A stretch of 64,000 nucleotides of DNA from Pontibacter virosus (GTDB taxonomy: Bacteria > Bacteroidota > Bacteroidia > Cytophagales > Hymenobacteraceae). The stretch covers positions 124,001 to 188,000 of the forward strand of contig NZ_QEKI01000005.1 of NCBI RefSeq assembly GCF_003096355.1, in the 5' to 3' direction. Under the pieces are notes generated by a model that was given only the letters and a program-made list of their open reading frames with translations, did not search any database and was not told where the DNA came from. Shown here in pieces: positions 51,010 through 59,377 of this stretch. The stretch's first letter is position 1. The number at the start of each line of letters is the position of its first letter. A program made the position numbers and the translations under genes.

Positions 51010-54000
51010 TTATAAAGTAATGTTTAGGTTAATGCCGTAAGAGCGCACCGAGTTGGTCATACCAGACTCGTACCAGCTGATGGACTGGGAACCGGTTGAG
51101 ATCTCGGATGGGTCGATGCCCTCCGGAGCTTTCTGCCACAGTTGTGCCACGTTACGGGAGATCAGGGCAACACCCACGCTCTGGAACGGCAGGCGGCCCA
51201 TCATCGACTTGTCTAGGGTATAGCCCAGGCGCAGTTCGCGCAGCTTGATGTAAGAAGCGTCATAGAGCCACTCTTCGTACACGCGACGGCCTACTACCGT
51301 GTTGTAGTAAGACTGGGCGCTCACGTAGTTAGAGGCCGGCTGACCGCCCACATCCACACCGCCCACGATCGTGCCCGGCGCGTAAATACCTTCTACTTTC
51401 ACACCACCGCCTGCTTCCAGCGGGTCGCGCACGTTAGCGCCGCGGTCGTTGGTCGCCACCGTGATCGGGTCCTGCCCGGTACGCACGGCCAGCATTTTAG
51501 AGCGGCTGAAGAACTGTCCGCCGAACTGGTAATCGATCATGGCAGAGAGATCGAACTTCCAGATGCGGAAGCTGTTCTGCCAGCCACCTGTCAGGTCAGG
51601 CTGTACACTGCCGAAGTTGTGGGTAGCGTCTGTCCAGAGCGGCATGCCGTTGGCGCCGATCAGCTTCTGGCCGGTGGCCGGGTCGCGCTGGTAAGCCTGG
51701 CCTACGAGGCTACCGAAAGGCTGGCCTTCATAGGAGTTGAGGTAAGAGGTAACAGAAGAGTAGGTGGTGGAGTAGTGCGTCAGCACGTCGATCTCCGGAT
51801 GCAGTTCTACCACCATGTTGCGGTTGCGGCTTGCGTTGAAAACAGTGTTCCAGGTGAAGCTGCTCGACTGAACAGGTGTGCCGGATAAAGCGACCTCTAT
51901 ACCTTTGTTCTGAATCAGACCGGCGTTGATGGTGGTGGAGCTATACCCGCTGGTACCTGAAACTGGCAGACGCAGGATCTGGTCTCTGTTCTTCTGCTGG
52001 TACAGGGTCACGTCCAAACCTACACGACCGTTGAGGAAGCGCACATCCAAACCGGCCTCGTACGAATGCGAGAAGGATGGTCTTACGAACGGGTTGTTCA
52101 GGTTGTCCGGAACGGACAGGGTGTTTACGTTTGTAGCACCTGCATACACAGTGCCCACGGTATAGTACGGAGAGGTTTCGTAAGGCGACAGGTCGGAACC
52201 TGCCTGTGCGTAGCTGGCGCGGATCTTACCAAATGACAGCGGTGACCAGTCGATCAACTCACTGAATACCATGCTACCCGATACGGATGGGTACCAGTAT
52301 GAGTTGTTATCTGGCGGCAGGGCAGAGGAGATGTCGTTACGCAAAGAGGCATCGATAAAGTAGGTGTCCTTATACCCGACAGAAGCCATACCGAACATAC
52401 TGCGGATCTGCTTGCGGCGCAAATACTGGTTCGTGCTCGGACGGTCAATAGAGCCATCGATGTGGTAGAAGCCCGGCGTAGCCAGTCCGCCTACCGAAGC
52501 CATAGACAGGTAGGTATAGCGGGTGTCGAAAATGTTGCCGCCGGCGTTCACGTTGAGCGAGAAGTCACCGAACTCTTTGTTGTACTGCGCCAGCAACTCG
52601 TAGTTAGTTTCGCGACCCTGGTACTTGCCTGTGCTGAAGGAAGGCACTCTTCTGCCGCCGAAAGCCTGGCGTGACTCGATGTTCTGGGTATAGCTGTCGT
52701 TGCGCACAAAGCCGCTCAGTTTCAGTGAAGGCAGGACCTGGTAAGTCAGACCCACGTCTCCGAATACACGCTCACGGTTGTCGTTGCTGATGTTTTCGTA
52801 CGCCTCGAAGTAAGGGTTGTTCCAGTACAGCGGGTTGAAATTGGTTACCTCACCTGTCGTGGTGCTCGGGCGGCGCAGGTTCCAGTTCAGGAAAGTGCCG
52901 TCGGCGTAGCGGTAGTTCTTCATGCGCTTCATGTCCACGTTACGCTGGAACCACTGCACCATGTAGCGGGCGCCGTATTCCGAGCCTTGCGAAGGACGCT
53001 GGGCATTGTTGCGGGCATAGTTAATGTTGGTGGAAACCGTCAGCTTCCTGGAGAGGTCCAGGCTGCCGCTCACGCCCACGTTGTTTCTGTTGAGGAAAGT
53101 GTTCGGCTCCACGCCCTCCAGCCGGGTGTCGTTCACACTCAGGCGGAAGGTACTGTTCTCGTTCCCACCTGTGATGGTCACACCATTGTTCAGGTTATAG
53201 CCTGTTTCGTAGTAGTCCTGTATGTTGTTGGGATGCGGTACGAAAGGCGTCAGCTGGCCGTATTCCGGGTCCTGTGGGTAGAAGCTGAAGATCTGGCGAA
53301 CGGGTGTGCCGTCCATCTTTGGTCCCCAACTCTCATCCACCGACACGTCCACATACTTATCGCCATTCGGAAGCGTACGCCAGGTCTGGCTGGAACCGCC
53401 ACCATATAGGTTCTGCATCGGCATAAAGTTGGCTGCTCTTTCCACTGAGAAAGCGGAGTTGATCTGTACGCCTACCTTTTTCGGTCCTTTCTGGCCCTTC
53501 TTAGTCGTGATCATGATCACGCCGTACTGGCCGCGGATGCCGTAGAGGGCAGAAGCCGCCGGGCCTTTCAGCACGTTGATCGACTCAATATCCTCCGGGT
53601 TAATGTCCTGTGCCAGGTTACCGTAGTCAGCCTGGTCAGCACCGGCAAAGTTGGCGTTGGAGATGGGAGTGCCGTCTACCACGATCAGGGGCTGGTCGCC
53701 GCCGGTAATGGAGTTCACACCGCGTATCTTGATCTTCTGGGTACCGCCCATGCTGGCGCCGGAAGAGCCCGTCACCTGCACGCCAGCCACTTTACCGGAT
53801 AGCGATCCCAGCACGTTCTGCTCTTTGGTTAAAGTCAGGTTCTCGCCCTGTACCTGCTGCGTGGCGTAGCCCAGGGAGCGCTCGCTTCGCTCAATACCCA
53901 GCGCCGTTACCACTACTTCATCGAGTTGACGGGTGTCGGTTTGTAAGCTTACGTTGATCGTGCTTTGGTTGCCCACTGCTACCTCCTGGGTGGTATAGCC

Positions 54001-54234
54001 CAGAAAGCGGAAAACGAGTGTGGCATTGGCCTCAGGTACCCGGAGTTGGTAATTGCCCTGGGCATCGGTGGCGATGCCAATCGTGGTGCCTTTGACAGCG
54101 ACACTTACCCCGGGCAGGCCATTGCCCGTCGAGGCTTCTGTCACTCTACCGCTTACTGCCCTATCCTGGGCAGCCGCGCTGGCGGACCAGAGCATTAAAA
54201 GCGGCAAAATGATGGATAGTAGATTTTTTCCCAT
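51010..54234 (-). CDS. SusC/RagA family TonB-linked outer-membrane transporter
   Basis: 1074 residues. Signal peptide ending SASAAAQ; carboxypeptidase-like domain (VSGRVTEASTGNGLPGVSV, about 27-110); TonB-box region QLDEVVVTALG; plug with GVQVTGSSGASMGGTQKIKI and the SusC signature PLIVVDGTPISN; then a 22-strand barrel ending in SYGINLNITL. It imports a bulky ligand with TonB energy together with the SusD partner. No anti-sigma/sigma pair is present, so regulation is not evident here. Confidence 0.95.
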   Translation of the reverse strand: MGKNLLSIILPLLMLWSASAAAQDRAVSGRVTEASTGNGLPGVSVAVKGTTIGIATDAQGNYQLRVPEANATLVFRFLGYTTQEVAVGNQSTINVSLQTDTRQLDEVVVTALGIERSERSLGYATQQVQGENLTLTKEQNVLGSLSGKVAGVQVTGSSGASMGGTQKIKIRGVNSITGGDQPLIVVDGTPISNANFAGADQADYGNLAQDINPEDIESINVLKGPAASALYGIRGQYGVIMITTKKGQKGPKKVGVQINSAFSVERAANFMPMQNLYGGGSSQTWRTLPNGDKYVDVSVDESWGPKMDGTPVRQIFSFYPQDPEYGQLTPFVPHPNNIQDYYETGYNLNNGVTITGGNENSTFRLSVNDTRLEGVEPNTFLNRNNVGVSGSLDLSRKLTVSTNINYARNNAQRPSQGSEYGARYMVQWFQRNVDMKRMKNYRYADGTFLNWNLRRPSTTTGEVTNFNPLYWNNPYFEAYENISNDNRERVFGDVGLTYQVLPSLKLSGFVRNDSYTQNIESRQAFGGRRVPSFSTGKYQGRETNYELLAQYNKEFGDFSLNVNAGGNIFDTRYTYLSMASVGGLATPGFYHIDGSIDRPSTNQYLRRKQIRSMFGMASVGYKDTYFIDASLRNDISSALPPDNNSYWYPSVSGSMVFSELIDWSPLSFGKIRASYAQAGSDLSPYETSPYYTVGTVYAGATNVNTLSVPDNLNNPFVRPSFSHSYEAGLDVRFLNGRVGLDVTLYQQKNRDQILRLPVSGTSGYSSTTINAGLIQNKGIEVALSGTPVQSSSFTWNTVFNASRNRNMVVELHPEIDVLTHYSTTYSSVTSYLNSYEGQPFGSLVGQAYQRDPATGQKLIGANGMPLWTDATHNFGSVQPDLTGGWQNSFRIWKFDLSAMIDYQFGGQFFSRSKMLAVRTGQDPITVATNDRGANVRDPLEAGGGVKVEGIYAPGTIVGGVDVGGQPASNYVSAQSYYNTVVGRRVYEEWLYDASYIKLRELRLGYTLDKSMMGRLPFQSVGVALISRNVAQLWQKAPEGIDPSEISTGSQSISWYESGMTNSVRSYGINLNITL

Positions 54235-54350
54235 AATTCAACTAGTGTGTTTAAAGGTGTGAATAGGTTAGTTTTGTTGAATATAGGATATATTTAATTA
54301 ATATAAAAGCAATATTGTTATAACATAATGCGTATTTGTGCAGTTATAAA

Positions 54351-54392
54351 AAAACACCCCGCATCAGGCCGTAGCCTGAGCGGGGTGTTTTT
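54351..54392 (-). terminator. Terminator of csbD
   Basis: A 12-bp stem AAAACACCCCGC/GCGGGGTGTTTT with an internal TCAGGC/GCCTGA stem and a minus-strand run of T. Confidence 0.9.
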
Positions 54393-54413
54393 ACTTGTTT
54401 AAAGGCTACCAGC

Positions 54414-54605
54414 CTACAATGAGTCGATCCATCTTTTGAGCTCGCCCTTTGCCTTGCCGGTTTTCTGCTGCAGCTTTCCGAGCCACTCATCCTCCTTGCC
54501 TTCGTTATAGGTCAGGTCGTCGTCGGTCAGGTCGCCGTACTGCTGCTTGATCTTGCCTTTCATTTCATTCCAGTTTCCTCTGGTTCTATATTCTGCTTCG
54601 TGCAT
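54414..54605 (-). CDS. CsbD family stress protein
   Basis: 63 residues, the whole CsbD domain: [20 protein letters not shown], then [20 protein letters not shown]. Small hydrophilic helical proteins of this family are abundant in stressed or stationary cells; mechanism unknown. Monocistronic with its own terminator. Confidence 0.92.
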   Translation of the reverse strand: MHEAEYRTRGNWNEMKGKIKQQYGDLTDDDLTYNEGKEDEWLGKLQQKTGKAKGELKRWIDSL

Positions 54606-54682
54606 CGTATTTTAGACTTAAAATTAAACAAAACTTATACCGTGATATACGGATGAAACAGGGCAGTCGTTTAAAACAGCGG

Positions 54683-56368
54683 CTACACCCACTTCCTGAG
54701 CAGCCCGAGCAGGTCGCTTTGCTCAAAAGGTTTGCAGAGGTAATCGTTCATGCCCGAGGCCAGGCTGTTCTCAATGTCGGTGCTGTAGGCGCTGGCCGAA
54801 AAGGCGATGATCGGGGTGTCGTATTTTTCCTGCCGCAGGATACGGGCGGCTTCTAATCCGCTGATGCCGGGCATCTGCACGTCCATGAAGATCAGATCGA
54901 AGTGCTGGGCATGCACCAGGTCAATGGCTTCCTGTCCGCTAAAGGCTGTGGTGACCTGTGCCCCATGATTTTCGAGTACCGTCTGGAGCAGCATCACATT
55001 GATTTCGTTGTCATCAACGATCAGCAGGTGCTTGCCTTCGGGCACGCGGTAGTTGCTGTCGTCTGCTACCTCTTGCTGCGCAGGCTGTCTGGTCTGCATG
55101 TGCTTCAGCCGGATGGTGAACCAGAACAAAGAGCCTTTCTGCTGACCGGGCAGCGGACTGATCACTTGCAGGTCGCCCTGTAGCAGCCGGGCCAGTTTCT
55201 TACTGATGGCCAGCCCAAGGCCTGAGCCGCCGTATTTGCGGGAGGTGGACTGGTCGGACTGGGTGAAGGAGTCAAACACCATCTTCTGCTTCCCGGCAGG
55301 TATACCGATGCCGGTATCGCTCACCGAGCAGTAAAGGAGGAATTCATCTTCAGGCAACTGCTCCGACTTGAACAGGACGTCGATGCTGCCTTCTTCGGTA
55401 AACTTAATGGCATTGCTCACAAGGTTGACCACAACCTGGCTGATGCGGGTCGGGTCACCGATCGCCCACTGCGGCACGGAAGCGTCAAAAGAACAGGAGA
55501 ACTTCAGCCCTTTGGTCTCGGCTAGGTGCCGGTAGGGTCTCAGGCTGCCTTCCAGCCCTTCCCGCAACTCGAACGGAATGGCCTCCAGGTATATCTTGTT
55601 TTGTTCGACCCGGTGCAGGTCCAGTATGTCATTGAGCAGTTTGGTGAGGGTGGTGCCCGATGTTTTGATCAGGTTGATGTACTGTTTCTGCGTGTCGGTC
55701 AGGCCGGTGTTCAATAGCAGGTCTGTAAAACCCATGATGCCATTGAGCGGTGTCCTGATCTCGTGGCTCATGCTGGATAGAAAATTGCTCTTTGCCTCGT
55801 TCGCCTCCTCTGCCTTGCGTTTAGCCTTGCGCAGCGCCTTTTCGTTTTGCTTTAGCTCAGTGATGTCTTTCGCGACGATCATCACGCCGTCAATCTCCTG
55901 ATGGCTGTCGCGGATGTGAGAGAAGGAACAGGAAACCGGAATCTCGCCGTGCTGCTTTGTCTTGAAAAGCAATTCCTTGTTCAGGCACTTGTCCTGTGAG
56001 CGGCACTGTTCCATCAGCGACACCATTTTTGGTACATCTTCGCTGGTGAGCAGAATAGAAAGGTGCTTGCCGCGCAGTTCATCCTGCCGGTAGCCCAGCG
56101 CCTCTTCCACAGATTCATTGACCGACCTGATCGTAAAGTCTGGGTTAAGAATAAGCAGCATATCCACCACACCCCGGTAAATGCTCTGCATGAAATCCCT
56201 GGACACGGTAGAACTCTTGAGCTCCTGCCCCAGCATGTTAATACCAGCGATCACGGCATCCATTTCGTCACCTGTATCGGAGGTTTCGATCTGGTAGTCG
56301 AAGTTTCCGTTGGCAACCTCGGTGATCAGTATCATGATCTCCTCTATTCTGTCTTTCAGTACTTTCAC
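54683..56368 (-). CDS. Cytoplasmic hybrid sensor histidine kinase (PAS-HisKA-HATPase-REC)
   Basis: 561 residues with no membrane segment. Order: HAMP-like helical region (1-55, VANGNFDYQIETSDTGDEMD), PAS (about 62-175, IRSVNESVEEALGYRQDEL), HisKA with SHEIRTPLNGIMG (His about 205), HATPase (NLVSNAIKFTEEGS, DTGIGIPAGKQ, GGSGLGLAISKKLA) and a C-terminal receiver (LLIVDDNEINV; phospho-Asp in IFMDVQMPG; Lys in LCKPFEQ). No output domain, so signal leaves by phosphotransfer. It begins 36 bp after the oxoamine-synthase/GNAT gene on the same strand and may sense its product. Confidence 0.93.
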   Translation of the reverse strand: MKVLKDRIEEIMILITEVANGNFDYQIETSDTGDEMDAVIAGINMLGQELKSSTVSRDFMQSIYRGVVDMLLILNPDFTIRSVNESVEEALGYRQDELRGKHLSILLTSEDVPKMVSLMEQCRSQDKCLNKELLFKTKQHGEIPVSCSFSHIRDSHQEIDGVMIVAKDITELKQNEKALRKAKRKAEEANEAKSNFLSSMSHEIRTPLNGIMGFTDLLLNTGLTDTQKQYINLIKTSGTTLTKLLNDILDLHRVEQNKIYLEAIPFELREGLEGSLRPYRHLAETKGLKFSCSFDASVPQWAIGDPTRISQVVVNLVSNAIKFTEEGSIDVLFKSEQLPEDEFLLYCSVSDTGIGIPAGKQKMVFDSFTQSDQSTSRKYGGSGLGLAISKKLARLLQGDLQVISPLPGQQKGSLFWFTIRLKHMQTRQPAQQEVADDSNYRVPEGKHLLIVDDNEINVMLLQTVLENHGAQVTTAFSGQEAIDLVHAQHFDLIFMDVQMPGISGLEAARILRQEKYDTPIIAFSASAYSTDIENSLASGMNDYLCKPFEQSDLLGLLRKWV

Positions 56369-56404
56369 TCGTTTTATTTTTGCACCGCTTGTAGCGGTGT
56401 GGTG

Positions 56405-58849
56405 CTATTCTTTTTCGACGGCAAAGGTAGCCCCCATCATTTCCATGGCAAAGTTATCTTTGCTCTGATAATAACCGACTTTCGGGTAAGGTGTTGCGCC
56501 TACTTTCTTTTTTTCGATGGTGGCCGATATTCCCATGTTCACCTGGGTGCATTGCAGGGCATTGGCGCGCTTTATCACCTGATAGAGCGTCTGCCTGTAC
56601 ACACCGTAGGTCATCAGGTAGTCATAATCCATCCCAATCAGCATAAAGCTGTACACATTCGCCGCATTTTTATGGCAGAAGGCTACCGACACCGGTTTGC
56701 GGCTGATCGAGAACTCTTCTTTTATATAGAGTACGACAAATTCCCAGCTCTTGCTCTCGTTGAGGAGCTGAAACATCTTCTCGGGAAATAAAAAGTTGTT
56801 GATGGCAAAGTTGTTACCCTTCACATTGCGGAACAAGGCCATGGCATACTGCAGTTCATCAACGGCAAGCTGGTCTTTCACCACCACTTCATAAAAGTGC
56901 TCGTTGCGTTTGATCTTCTGCACGAAGTTCTCGCGGCCTTTCTTGCTGAGTGTTTTTCGGAAGCCCTCCTCATCCGTCCAGTTCAGGTCCTCGACCACGC
57001 ATGACTCGGGCAGGAGCATTTTCACAAAGTCCTGCTCCACCATAAACTCGTCCAGTTCCGGGTCCATGTCATCGAGGTCGCGGAGCAGGATGCTGCTGGC
57101 CTGGCTCGTTTCCTGCTCTTTGTTGAGTTCTGTCAGCAGGGCCTTCAGCGCCTCTTTCCAGGAGGGGCTGCTGCGGTCCAGGTATAGGTGGTTGCCCTCG
57201 GTGAACAAGCTGCCCAGCACGATGCCAGTGGTGGTGAGGTAGTAGGGGTTCGCCTCTCGTTCGCGTTCCAATGCTTTGGAGATAGACGCCTGCGAAAACA
57301 TGTCTTCCTTCAGCAGGGCGATGGCCGCGAACGTCATCAGTACCACGTTACCCTGCGGGTCCTGTACAGTATAGTACCGGAATGCCCAGTTGTTCTCTTT
57401 CTCCGGGTTGTTGCTGAAGGATTCTTCCAGAAAGCGCATGCCTTCCCAGTCGAACATCGCCCGGTGGCCGAGGTATTTGTTCCACTGTGCCGCCTCGATT
57501 TGAGTGATGGAGGTATAGCGCTGCAAGCTAATGGCGGTGGAAGGGGCTGTTGGTGCTGCGGCCGGCGAGACTGACTGCGCCAGTGCGGGCATTTTAAAAG
57601 CCTTGCGGATGTTTTCCTGCGTCTGGTTGGTGGCAGCCAAAGCCAGGTGGAAGTGCAGCTGTAGTTTGCGTACCAGTTCGGCTATGTCCTCGTCCGAATT
57701 GGTGAGCGAGATCGTAATGCGCACGCCAATGTTCTTGGCAGGCACCGCCGGGAAAGTAGCCAGGTTCACGTATACACCGTCCTGCAACAAAGCCTGCACC
57801 AGGTGGTTGCCCATCTCCATGGTGCCCGTGCCGATATAGAAGATCGGGCTCTCGCTTTCATGCACCAAGGGCAAATCCGTTTGCTTGAGCAGGGTGTTGA
57901 AATAGGCTATCTTGCGTTGAAGCTCCTGCTGGTAGGTATAGATATCGTCGCTCAGGTGAATTTTGGCAGAGGCGATGGCGGCACCTAGGGTTGCGGGCTC
58001 TATTTGCACCGAGAAAGTAAGCGGTCCGCCAAAGTTGTTGACCCTGTTATACCACTCCTCATTAGGGAAAAGCGACAAGCCGCCGCAGGCGCCAAAGGCT
58101 TTGCCCAGGTTAGCGGTCAGGATCATTTTGCGGTACAGGCCTTCCGGCATCTGGCTCATGGCATAGCCTGTGCCGTTTTTGCCAGCCCAGCTGGCGCCAT
58201 GGGCATCGTCTACATACAGGTATAGCTGTTCGTATTTCTCCGCCAATGCTATCAGTTCTTGGATCGGGGCAAAGTCGCCGTACATGGAGTACACGCTGTC
58301 GGCCATGTACCAGATGCGCTCAAACTTGCCGCGCTGCTTTTTGATGCGGTCTTCGAGCATCTCCAGGTTGTTATGGCGCACCATTTCTACGGTTACGCCC
58401 TGGCTCAGCAATTTCTTAACCGCCTCCTGCACGCTGGCATGCACCTGGTGGTCAAGTATAACCAGGTCAGACTGCCGGATAATGCTGGGAATAACGGTGA
58501 GGTGCGAAAGCGTACAGTTCTTGGAGATCACGACCGGTGCGTTGTACATCTGCTTGATCAGCTTCTCGAGTTCGCTGTACAGAGGGTTGGAAATGTAAGT
58601 GCGCGACATAGGAAACTGCGTACCATAACGCTCGATGGCCTCGATGGCGCCGCGCTTCACCTGCGGGTGGTGCTCCAGCCCTAGGTAGCCACAGGTGCCG
58701 AAATGCAGCACCTGCTTGCCATGCAGTGTTAAGTGCTGACCACTAAGGCTTTGGTCTTCAGCATGCAGGTGGATGATTCCCTTTTTCTTGGAAACAGAAA
58801 GTACGGAGTCCACCGTATCTATAATATTATTATGTCGTATCTTTGCCAT
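56405..58849 (-). CDS. Bifunctional oxoamine synthase (AONS/SPT-like PLP enzyme) fused to a GNAT-type domain
   Basis: 814 residues from ATG 58849. The N-terminal half (about 1-420) is a fold-type I alpha-oxoamine synthase: LHFGTCGYLGLEHHPQVK, PLP-stacking His region, YLYVDDAHGASWAGKNGTG, PLP Lys in LTANLGKAFGACGGLSLF. It condenses an amino acid with an acyl thioester with loss of CO2. The C-terminal half (about 440-814) is a GNAT/BioF2-like acyl transferase (KKVGATPYPKVGYY near the end). A fused condenser plus N-acyl transferase suits sphingolipid- or sulfonolipid-type amino lipids, which many Bacteroidota make; the product here is not known. Confidence 0.85.
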   Translation of the reverse strand: MAKIRHNNIIDTVDSVLSVSKKKGIIHLHAEDQSLSGQHLTLHGKQVLHFGTCGYLGLEHHPQVKRGAIEAIERYGTQFPMSRTYISNPLYSELEKLIKQMYNAPVVISKNCTLSHLTVIPSIIRQSDLVILDHQVHASVQEAVKKLLSQGVTVEMVRHNNLEMLEDRIKKQRGKFERIWYMADSVYSMYGDFAPIQELIALAEKYEQLYLYVDDAHGASWAGKNGTGYAMSQMPEGLYRKMILTANLGKAFGACGGLSLFPNEEWYNRVNNFGGPLTFSVQIEPATLGAAIASAKIHLSDDIYTYQQELQRKIAYFNTLLKQTDLPLVHESESPIFYIGTGTMEMGNHLVQALLQDGVYVNLATFPAVPAKNIGVRITISLTNSDEDIAELVRKLQLHFHLALAATNQTQENIRKAFKMPALAQSVSPAAAPTAPSTAISLQRYTSITQIEAAQWNKYLGHRAMFDWEGMRFLEESFSNNPEKENNWAFRYYTVQDPQGNVVLMTFAAIALLKEDMFSQASISKALEREREANPYYLTTTGIVLGSLFTEGNHLYLDRSSPSWKEALKALLTELNKEQETSQASSILLRDLDDMDPELDEFMVEQDFVKMLLPESCVVEDLNWTDEEGFRKTLSKKGRENFVQKIKRNEHFYEVVVKDQLAVDELQYAMALFRNVKGNNFAINNFLFPEKMFQLLNESKSWEFVVLYIKEEFSISRKPVSVAFCHKNAANVYSFMLIGMDYDYLMTYGVYRQTLYQVIKRANALQCTQVNMGISATIEKKKVGATPYPKVGYYQSKDNFAMEMMGATFAVEKE

Positions 58850-58916
58850 GTGTTTTGCCAGGTTCGCATAGTTGATAGGGCTTAACATGCGAACGATAGA
58901 TCGAATTCAAATTTGA

Positions 58917-59318
58917 ATGGCAAATTTCGACAAAGAATACGAAAAGAGTCCTATTAAAACAGATTGCCTCGAACTTTATTTAAAGGAGGGAATCTTGTAT
59001 TGCATTTATAAGGAGACAAAAGAGCTGGATATTGAGAAAGCCCGTGAGTGCGTGCAGGACCGCATAAACTACATTGGCGAGCAGGTATACCCCAGCCTAT
59101 TTGACATCACTCAAGTGAAGCACTCTACCAAAGAGGCGCGTGACTACCTGGCCAACGAAGGTAACGTTGGTGTTACAGCCAGTGCAATTCTGGTGAGTTC
59201 GCCGATGGTGAAAATGGCGGCTAATATTTACATACACGTGAACAAGCCGAAGAACCCCACCCGCATGTTCACGAGCAAAGAGGAAGCCGTTCAGTGGCTC
59301 TCCCAATATAAAGCCTAA
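58917..59318 (+). CDS. STAS/SpoIIAA-like small protein, unknown (DUF7793-like)
   Basis: 133 residues. A single alpha/beta domain: LELYLKEGILYCIYKETKEL, then DRINYIGEQVYPSLFDI, STKEARDYLANEGNVGVTAS and FTSKEEAVQWLSQYKA. This pattern is common in Bacteroidota proteins described as STAS-like. Role unknown. It is divergent from the oxoamine-synthase/GNAT gene, 67 bp apart; the palindrome ATTCAAATTTGAAT (58905-58918) overlaps its ATG and could be an operator. Confidence 0.72.
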   Translation: MANFDKEYEKSPIKTDCLELYLKEGILYCIYKETKELDIEKARECVQDRINYIGEQVYPSLFDITQVKHSTKEARDYLANEGNVGVTASAILVSSPMVKMAANIYIHVNKPKNPTRMFTSKEEAVQWLSQYKA

Positions 59319-59320
59319 AC

Positions 59321-59349
59321 AAAAAGCCCTCCTGTCAGGAGGGCTTTTT
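59321..59349. terminator. Bidirectional terminator
   Basis: Stem AAAAAGCCCTCCTG/CAGGAGGGCTTTTT with almost no loop; A- and T-runs on both sides serve the small STAS-like gene and the convergent TonB receptor. Confidence 0.92.
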
Positions 59350-59377
59350 GCTGGTCAGGGGTTTTGGGTTTTGATCT

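Noticed and set aside
49601..54234. Polysaccharide utilisation locus
   Set aside because: SusC and SusD are present, but there are no glycosidases, lyases, surface-binding lipoproteins or sensor next to them, so PUL cannot be claimed.
54683..56368. Two-component partner for the hybrid kinase in the window
   Set aside because: No response regulator with an output domain or Hpt protein is adjacent; the AraC gene at 24819 lacks a receiver domain.
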